Source of the DNA: Steinernema hermaphroditum
Taxonomy: Eukaryota > Nematoda > Chromadorea > Rhabditida > Steinernematidae
DNA: 64,000 bases
Direction of reading: 5' to 3'
Assembly: GCA_030435675.1 (NCBI GenBank)
Contig: CM059624.1
Location: 4,984,769 to 5,048,768, forward strand
Shown piece by piece: positions 58,110-64,000 of this stretch. The notes beneath the pieces are model-generated. The model worked only from the letters and a program-made list of their open reading frames with translations, ran no database searches and had not been told where the DNA came from. A program made the translations under genes and the position numbers. Numbering within the stretch: position 1 is the stretch's first letter; every line of letters starts with the position of its first letter.

Positions 58110-58983
58110 GCTGTTTGTTGTTTTCTCTTTCTCACATCTATTGTCGTTGTTTATTGTTATTATTTTGAATTTCTGTATGTTATGAATGTTCATTTCTTGC
58201 GTTTGTGTTTGTTTGATCGTTATTTGCTTGGGTGGGTGCTTGGAATGCTCTTCTCAGACGCGGGAGAAGCGATGCAGGTGCGTGCGAGTGATGATTACGA
58301 AAATGAGCAGTCAGTGGCCGGCGTGGAATGCAACTCGGTCGCGCTGTCACGGCTCAACTCATCTCTTCATCCGTTTCTTGACGGCACGGTTGCATTGAAC
58401 CGAACCAGAGCTAATGCCTGCCTCTCCATCTTTGCCATCTTCGGTCAATGACCATATTCCCTTCCACCAATTGAGAAAAAGTTCACTGTAAACGACGAAA
58501 AAGGACAGTTTCAACATAAAAAGCTTGCAGTGCAGCGAAAGTTGGCACGAAATGTGAGTAAGCACTCGAAACTAACGTGACAGCACGAACGCGCGCCAGC
58601 ACGCGCCGCTAAAAGAAAAACGAAAGAAAACGCGCGACGCGCCAGGGCGATCGCGGCGGGACCCGGCTTTCGGCTTTCGCGTGTCGCGGTGTTTTATTTC
58701 TTGTTCTTCCGCTCGTAGATCGCGTGCAGAACTTCAATGACTTTTACTCCGGAATCGGTGGCGGCAGTCATCGCGACGCCCGACCGCTTCCACGCCACTC
58801 CAAATTGTCAACTGCTCACCATCGGACCGAACCCCAAAATTGTGTACATTCTAGACCCGACAACCCGGACATGAGGCCCCACTCCCGGTCAAACCCCCAG
58901 CGAAAGACGATTCTAAACTTTGCCAACAAACAACATTTACTTGGTTACAGCAAAACATCATTAACAATCATACAACAAAAGTA
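58110..58983. other. Intergenic
   Basis: An open frame at 58182-58451 follows the RBR gene but has no clear start context or similarity. A GC-rich stretch with CGCGCG motifs lies at 58580-58700. No supported gene. Confidence 0.35.
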
Positions 58984-59496
58984 TTAGCCGCCCTTCTTCT
59001 TGGAGACACCAACGGTACGTCCCTTGCGGCCGGTAGTCTTGGTGTGCTGGCCACGGACACGAAGTCCCCAGAAATGACGGAGACCGCGATGGAGACGAAT
59101 CTTCTTCAGGCGCTCGAAGTCCTCGCGCAGCTTGTTGTCAACGGCGGTGGAGAGGACCTGCGAGTACTTGCCGTCCTTGATGTCCTTCTGTCTGTTCAGG
59201 AACCAGTTGGGGATCTTGTACTGCGAGGGATTCTGCATGATGGTCGTGAGGCGGTCCATGTCGGCCTCGCTGAGCTCTCCAGCGCGACGGTGGATGTCCA
59301 CGTCGGCCTTGCGGCACACCACGAAGGCGAAACGGCGGCCAACACCCTAAACGGTCGAGAGATGAATCGAGCCTGGTGCGGCGTAACAACTTGCCTTAAT
59401 CGAGGTGAGCGCGAACGGAACCTTGCGGTTACCATCGATGTTCGTGTTCATCACACGATGAATGTGTTGGAACTTTTCCGGGACGATCAACGACAT
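58984..59496 (-). CDS. rps-18: 40S ribosomal protein S18
   Basis: Small ribosomal subunit protein (uS13 family) at the decoding/B1 bridge region of the head. Exons 59496-59395 and 59346-58984 give 154 residues, the normal length. Recognisable blocks: [78 protein letters not shown] and the basic VSKKKGG end. The only coding intron begins GCAAGT and ends TTTAG, i.e. a GC-AG intron; no GT alternative keeps the frame. A TGTTTCAG acceptor precedes the start by 8 nt. Confidence 0.97.
59389..59394 (-). other. GC-type splice donor of rps-18 intron
   Basis: The minus strand reads AAG|GCAAGT, otherwise a perfect donor. The intron (59347-59394) ends in TTTAG and separates the IK and GVGRR residues of S18. 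Confidence 0.85.
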
Positions 59497-60095
59497 GTCG
59501 ACGTCTGAAACAAGAAAAACTCAGAAATCATCAACATTGACACAACGCGCACAGACGCGAAAATTCTGCAAAATCGAGAAAAGGAGACCGCGCGCGGAAT
59601 GGCAAAACAGCGCGAATCAAGCGATTTGTACGGTAGACCGTGCTTCGTTGCGAGACCCAACTAAAGGAGAGAATATGAAAGCTACAATTCTGCAAAACTC
59701 TAAAGAAAATGGATTATTTTTGTATTTTGCCTCTGTTCGCATGGCCCCTGAATCATTGGAAGGAAATGGCGAGGAGAAATGAGGACGGAACAGGGTTACA
59801 GTAGCCCGGAAACAGCGAAATTTTGGTTCACTACCAGTGATCCTAACGAGTCCAAAACGAGTCCGGACTCGGACTCGTTTTTATCTGGACTCGTTTTGGG
59901 ACTCGGAGTGAATAGTGAATAGTGAATCACAATAGTGAATCACTACGTACGGACCAACCCGTCAAGTGGCACGATCGCAGTGAAATGATGCTGAAAGTGA
60001 CCAGTCCGCAAGACACAACGAACGTCTGAGGCTCTGTAGACGATTAGATGTGTCTGTTCTGCTTCTCTTTGTTCAAGCAAGGCTTATTTTACGTT
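59497..60095. other. Intergenic with inverted and tandem repeats
   Basis: Between rps-18 and the retroelement. Holds an 11 bp-arm inverted repeat (AAAACGAGTCC..GGACTCGTTTT, about 59834-59861) repeated again as CTGGACTCGTTTT, followed by a GAATAGT tandem array (about 59908-59945). Confidence 0.6.
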
Positions 60096-60242
60096 TTTCC
60101 GCTCCGTTCGCTGCGCTGCTCTCCGCGGAAAAGCGCATTTCCGCTACGCCAGTGCCCTACTGGCGAAGTACCCCTTCCCAAACCCACGACCACCTTCCGA
60201 ACACATTGAGAGGAGGTGTCGCTTTATTCAGTTCAGGAGGCA
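60096..60242 (-). repeat. 147 bp element repeat, outer copy
   Basis: Identical by eye to 61607-61753. Contains an inverted motif (CGCCAGT..ACTGGCG) and, on the minus strand, AATAAA. A 20 bp piece (TGTCGCTTTATTCAGTTCAG, 60217-60236) is repeated once more at 60246-60265, probably marking a junction of the split repeats. Confidence 0.9.
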
Positions 60243-60349
60243 GCATGTCGCTTTATTCAGTTCAGTCAGTAGTCCACAATCTCAACCAAACAACACACAC
60301 ATGAACTCAAAGACAACACACTATAACAACAACAACACAAATCATGCAC

Positions 60350-61483
60350 TCAGCGGGTCGGCGGCTTCTCCTGCGGATCTTCCATGGTTTGCATCTCCAA
60401 CCGAGAGAGTAGCGAGGATGCCGTTGGGGTCGTCTTCTCCGAGGATTCCACATAGGCTTTCAGGGTCTCCATTCGCTTCCATCGGCCATGTCGCATTATT
60501 TCATCCACTGGGGCTCCATCTTCGATGGCTTGAGTCGCTGCCCCGCCGCGGAAACCGTGTAAACCGATGCTCTCCGGGATGCCGAGAGCCGCTGCTACGC
60601 GCTTCCATTCCTTCCGAGCGGAATCATAGCTCATCGGCCTACAAGCATCGTTGAAATTAGCAAATACGAATGGGGATCGCGGAGCCATCTGCAGCCAGTC
60701 AGACATCAGTTTCACTGCACAAAAGGGCCCTGGGGCACGCTGGATGACAACTTTGCGAGCTGCGCCTTCCTTGTGTGTCTTGTCCTTGATGATGCTGAGA
60801 ACCATACGCGTCTTGTCGATATGCACTGAGCGGGTTTGTAGTCCGATGCCTTCGGCCGGACGCAGGCAACCAGCGTACAACACTGCCAAGAGAGTGCGGA
60901 TGCGGTGATCCTTCCTGTCCTTCGCTTCCCAGAGGGCCAGTCGGCGAAGATGGGCTTCCGAGATCTTCTCGCGGTGGATGGGACTTCTTCCGCTGCGCCG
61001 CACTCCTTCTAGTAGAGTTGTGATCCAAACCGAATTGAGTGGGTTGGGGCCGGGATTGAACTTCATCTTCCACTTGAGCGCTGCTGCCGTCTGTTGCGTC
61101 GAGGCGGCTGATTTGGAGTCACTGAATTTCTTGGCGAGGAACGCCAGAATCTCTTCCACGCTGGGAGCTGAGGTTGCTCGTGCTCCTCTCCACTCTTGAA
61201 ACTTCCGCACAATCCGCACATAGACGTGCCGAGTCGTCATCTCCCGAGAAGCTTGGAGCATCTCCCCTGCTAGGTCGGCCACTTCGGACGTCGCGAAGCC
61301 TCGTACCATCCGACGAACGATCATGCACGGGTCTAAAGCAAAGCAATTAGTTGGTGAACCCTCCACTGTTGACACTGTTGACTTCCTGGGTTGCATTGCT
61401 GTCGAATGCCGGGTGGGTGGGTGGAACTTAACTTCACTAAGAGAGTACAACAAAACCACGACTACCGAACGCTGAACTGTCAA
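60350..61483 (-). CDS. Tyrosine recombinase of PAT/DIRS-like element
   Basis: 377 residues if the first ATG is used; a later methionine (AMQPRK) or one after a possible intron (GTTCACC..CTTTAG near 61331) are alternatives. The phage-integrase-type catalytic set is visible: Arg in YAGCLRPAEG, the HGFRGGAA box (His and Arg), a HGRW segment and the nucleophile Tyr in LKAYVESS. An N-terminal SAM-like DNA-binding half precedes it. It would insert the circular cDNA of the element. No stop codons interrupt it, so it may be functional. Confidence 0.88.
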   Translation of the reverse strand: MTVQRSVVVVLLYSLSEVKFHPPTRHSTAMQPRKSTVSTVEGSPTNCFALDPCMIVRRMVRGFATSEVADLAGEMLQASREMTTRHVYVRIVRKFQEWRGARATSAPSVEEILAFLAKKFSDSKSAASTQQTAAALKWKMKFNPGPNPLNSVWITTLLEGVRRSGRSPIHREKISEAHLRRLALWEAKDRKDHRIRTLLAVLYAGCLRPAEGIGLQTRSVHIDKTRMVLSIIKDKTHKEGAARKVVIQRAPGPFCAVKLMSDWLQMAPRSPFVFANFNDACRPMSYDSARKEWKRVAAALGIPESIGLHGFRGGAATQAIEDGAPVDEIMRHGRWKRMETLKAYVESSEKTTPTASSLLSRLEMQTMEDPQEKPPTR

Positions 61484-61606
61484 GCAAGATGACGCAACAC
61501 CCGTTGCGGCGTCCTATTACCCTTCTGGCCCAAAATACCGTACCCTCTCAGCGTGTTGCGCTGAGACCCGCGCCAGTCCCAACGACTGGCTGCGCGGAAA
61601 TCATCA

Positions 61607-61753
61607 TTTCCGCTCCGTTCGCTGCGCTGCTCTCCGCGGAAAAGCGCATTTCCGCTACGCCAGTGCCCTACTGGCGAAGTACCCCTTCCCAAACCCACGA
61701 CCACCTTCCGAACACATTGAGAGGAGGTGTCGCTTTATTCAGTTCAGGAGGCA
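61607..61753 (-). repeat. 147 bp element repeat, inner copy between pol and recombinase
   Basis: Identical by eye to the outer copy. It lies directly downstream of the pol stop (7 nt) and supplies AATAAA on the element strand, so pol transcripts could end here. Confidence 0.9.
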
Positions 61754-61759
61754 AGAAGC

Positions 61760-63930
61760 CTAAAGCGCGCAATCGACAAGCAAGAAGCAAAAGGGGAATG
61801 GGGATCGCGGGCTGTTGAAAACGGAATTTTCGTAGGTAGACGGAATGAACAGCTCGGATCCCTGTTCGAACCAAATGACATCCTTTACGAACCATTGCCA
61901 AGTAAGGCCTGTCCGCACCGATGGGAAGAACAAGTTTGATGGCCAATACGGGATCCCCAAAATGGCACGAGACCCGTTCCGGACCATGTGTGCTACTACG
62001 TCTGGGATAAGGCGCGGCGGTGGTACAGCCCACACAAACTCGTTCGCCCATGACGAAGCAAACGCGTCTACTGCTTCCGCGCCCACCTCTGCGTACCGCG
62101 ACAGAAATCGCCTGCATTGCGCGTTGCGCGAATTCGCGAAGGCATCTAATGAGGGCTGCCCCCAGCGCTGCGCGCATAAATTAAAAACATCGGGTTGAAT
62201 ACCCCAGTCGTCCCTATCGAGCAACCGGCTTGCTTCGTCTGCTAGTGAATTTTCCTCCCTCGGCACCCAGACCGGCACGACCTCCGAACCGACGCTTTCG
62301 GCCCAGTCAAATATGCTCTCCGCTAATTTCTGCAACTTTGAGAGGCTGCTCCCTTTCTTGACAATGCTTACTGCCCCTTGGTTGTCCACTTGGACGAGGA
62401 TTTTCGCGCCTTTAAGCTCATTTGAAAAAGCCCTGAGCGCGAAAAGGACGGCTGCGACCTCCCTGTAAGTGCTGGATTCTCCCCGCTCGCCAGGCTCGAA
62501 ATTCCTGGCGGTGCGCACCGTCGAACCGTTGGTGTGCCACAACACCGCTCCTGCTCCCGTTCCCGACGCGTCTGTTGCTAAGCGGCGCGATGTGCCCACT
62601 GTCTCCAAAGATCGACAGTTTCGCTGTTGCGCATTGGCTAGCCACCACCTAAGGTCTGATGATTCACTAGCTGAGAGTGGTTGGCGTGCTTTAGCTGGCA
62701 ATTCCTCCATTGCAGCGAGGGTGGCGTGCAAGCTCCTCCCTTTTAGTGATGTTACCGGCCCAAACACAAAGCCTATGGATGCTAGCGATCCCCCCAGCTG
62801 CATTCGTTCCTGCTTTGACGGGGATTGGGTCTGCAGCATATCGGACACCCGGCATAGGAGCTTGTGCATGCGCTTTTGCGAAATCTGCACGATATATTTT
62901 GCCAAGTCAATTTCGAACCCGAGCCATGTCAGTCGCTGCACTGGGCGCCACTGGCATTTGGCCTCCGATGTAACCACGCCCGCGAGCGCTAAATCTTGTC
63001 TCACCACACGCACATAATCTGCACAAAGCGAGTCAGTTGGAGCGAAAATGAGCCCGTCGTCAAGGTACAAAGCGCAGGTGATTCCCGCTTCGCGCCACTT
63101 GGCTAATAGCGGACGGAACAGCTTCGTAAATAACATCGGGGCTGACGACAGCCCAAAAGGGAGCACGTTAAACACGAAAAATTTCCCGCGCCACTCAATG
63201 CCTAAGAATTGTCTGTGCGCCTCGCGAATTTCAACGTGATGGTACCCTGACTTCATGTCGAAAGACGCCAAAAACCCCCCTTTGGAAGCATGGCGGCTAC
63301 GTTTTCCAACCGCTCGAAAGTCACCGACTTTTGTTCTAGAAAGCCGTTCAACCATGAGAGATCAATTATCAGTCTCGGTTTGCTACCGTTGTGCACAACG
63401 GCCATGGGGCTGACGACGCGCGGTTTGGCCGGACTCGCGCTGATGGCTCCCGCTGCCAGTAGCGCCTCTATTTCATTTCGTACAAATTCCTGGTCCCGTG
63501 CGTTCATATGCGCATTCGACTTATAAAACGTGGGCACCTCCCCGTTTGCTTTAAAAGGGAGTGCGTATCCCCGTAAAATTACGTCCAAGACCCACCCTGG
63601 CGAATGCAAGCGTTCCCAAAAACTAACACAAGACTTCAGCTTACCGACAACGCTGTTAGCTGCTGCACTAAGCGGGTCCTCACTGCCGACTTGAGCTTGC
63701 TCCTTGCGGACACTGCTTGGCCAGGTGTCCGTAACCTTTGCAGTTGTAACACATTGACTGCGCGGGCCTCCTTGCAAACTGTTGCGGAGCTCCATAACCT
63801 CCGATAGCATACTGCGTTTGCTGCTGCAGCTGCTGGACTTGTGCTGCCAGGCTTGCAATCTGGTTGTCCCGGTAGTTGAACGCGACGGACGTGCGGGCTC
63901 CACCTCCGCCGCTGCGCTACAATCAAACAC
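61760..63930 (-). CDS. Reverse transcriptase-RNase H (pol) of the element, with a frameshift
   Basis: Two overlapping frames, 63930-63253 and 63355-61760, together carry one polyprotein. Frame 1 has RLIIDLSWLNGF; frame 2 has FLASFDMKSGYHHV, LPFGLSSAPMLFTKLF and the catalytic YLDDG. RNase H follows (ATDASGTGAG, EVAAVLFAL, QVDNQGAV). The frame switch falls at a run of A5-C6 on the plus strand (about 63269-63283): MLPKGGF continues as FLASFDMK only in the second frame. It may be a real inactivating indel, a sequencing error in the homopolymer, or programmed shifting. The beginning overlaps the end of gag. Confidence 0.85.
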
Positions 63931-64000
63931 ACTGCGGCATTCCCACGTTCCATATCCGCTTACCGGAAAGGGCCGCTTTCTGGTCGCACTGGGCAGCTGT
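63680..64000 (-). CDS. Gag C-terminus with CCHC zinc knuckle, possible intron
   Basis: A third frame overlapping the start of pol encodes a nucleocapsid-like end: Gln-rich (VQQLQQQTQY), then a zinc knuckle CYNCKGYGHLAKQC (63710-63751) and a stop at 63680-63682. Going upstream the frame is closed by a stop, but removing a 47 bp GT-AG segment (63917-63963, GTAAGC..GATTGTAG) joins it to an open basic stretch (RKRPFPRSGGGG). The gag start lies beyond the window. Confidence 0.65.

Larger units (their letters stand above)
60096..64000 (-). mobile_element. PAT/DIRS-like tyrosine-recombinase retroelement, truncated by window edge
   Basis: On the minus strand the order is gag end, pol (reverse transcriptase plus RNase H), a 147 bp repeat, tyrosine recombinase, and the same 147 bp repeat. 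The recombinase instead of an integrase, and repeats that are not simple LTRs, place it with PAT-like DIRS elements, first described in a nematode. Its 5' end is outside the window. It lies 600 bp from rps-18. Confidence 0.88.

Noticed and set aside
58182..58451. Small gene after the RBR ligase
   Set aside because: Open frame only; hydrophobic start could be chance, with no similarity or splice evidence.
60350..60908. Plus-strand open frames over the recombinase
   Set aside because: Shadows of the minus-strand recombinase, which carries the catalytic residues.
1..64000. CRISPR arrays, bacterial operons, prophage
   Set aside because: Spliced eukaryotic genes throughout; no regularly spaced repeats.

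Overview
This is nuclear DNA from a nematode, most likely a clade III-V (rhabditid/tylenchine) worm. The evidence is six near-identical cuticle collagen genes of the nematode type, dozens of 40-120 bp introns with TTTCAG-like acceptors lying just before start codons (as expected for spliced-leader addition), worm versions of dynein intermediate chain, ribosomal protein S18 and MRPS28, F-box and F-box-like gene families, and a PAT/DIRS-type retroelement. Single-exon genes opening with an MDSVP-like start recall families I associate with Steinernema, but I cannot fix the genus. All gene models below were spliced by eye: I kept a junction only when GT-AG (once GC-AG) sites, phase and protein sense agreed.

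Layout. 1-4.6 kb: 3' end of a MEP-1-like zinc-finger gene, mrps-28, then an inverted partial copy of the zinc-finger exon between two ~390 bp direct repeats. 6.1-12.3 kb: a DH-PH RhoGEF, a single-pass membrane protein and an F-box protein. 13.5-21.3 kb: a collagen, a GPI-anchor-like acid sphingomyelinase-like phosphodiesterase with a small thrombospondin-repeat gene nested antisense in one intron, and a UDP-glycosyltransferase whose second intron carries a mobile repeat. 22.6-25.6 kb: an F-box-like paralogue family and an inverted pair of tRNA-Ala genes. 26.0-28.6 kb: dynein intermediate chain. 28.8-40.1 kb: five minus-strand collagens in two subclasses, with a dead RTE-type reverse transcriptase fragment and a second copy of the mobile repeat between them. 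41.0-47.1 kb: a plus-strand run that looks operon-like (hypothetical protein, a coiled-coil/Phe-rich protein resembling synaptonemal-complex proteins, a UBE2F-type NEDD8 E2, and two small proteins only 3 nt apart). 47.2-55.3 kb: F-box-like genes, secreted cysteine-containing proteins and two tandem trypsin-like proteases. 56.1-58.1 kb: an RBR ubiquitin ligase. 59.0-59.5 kb: rps-18 with a GC-AG intron. 60.1-64.0 kb: a PAT/DIRS-like retroelement (gag end, RT-RNase H, tyrosine recombinase) with identical 147 bp repeats, running off the window.

Themes. The region mixes strongly conserved housekeeping genes with fast-evolving, locally duplicated families (collagens, proteases, F-box-like genes). 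Local inversion and partial duplication recur: the zinc-finger copy, the F-box-like mini-gene and the tRNA pair are all inverted relative to their relatives. The most unusual items are the retroelement's architecture, including a possible intron in gag, the rearranged zinc-finger copy with all fingers intact, and the Phe-rich protein with a duplicated exon.
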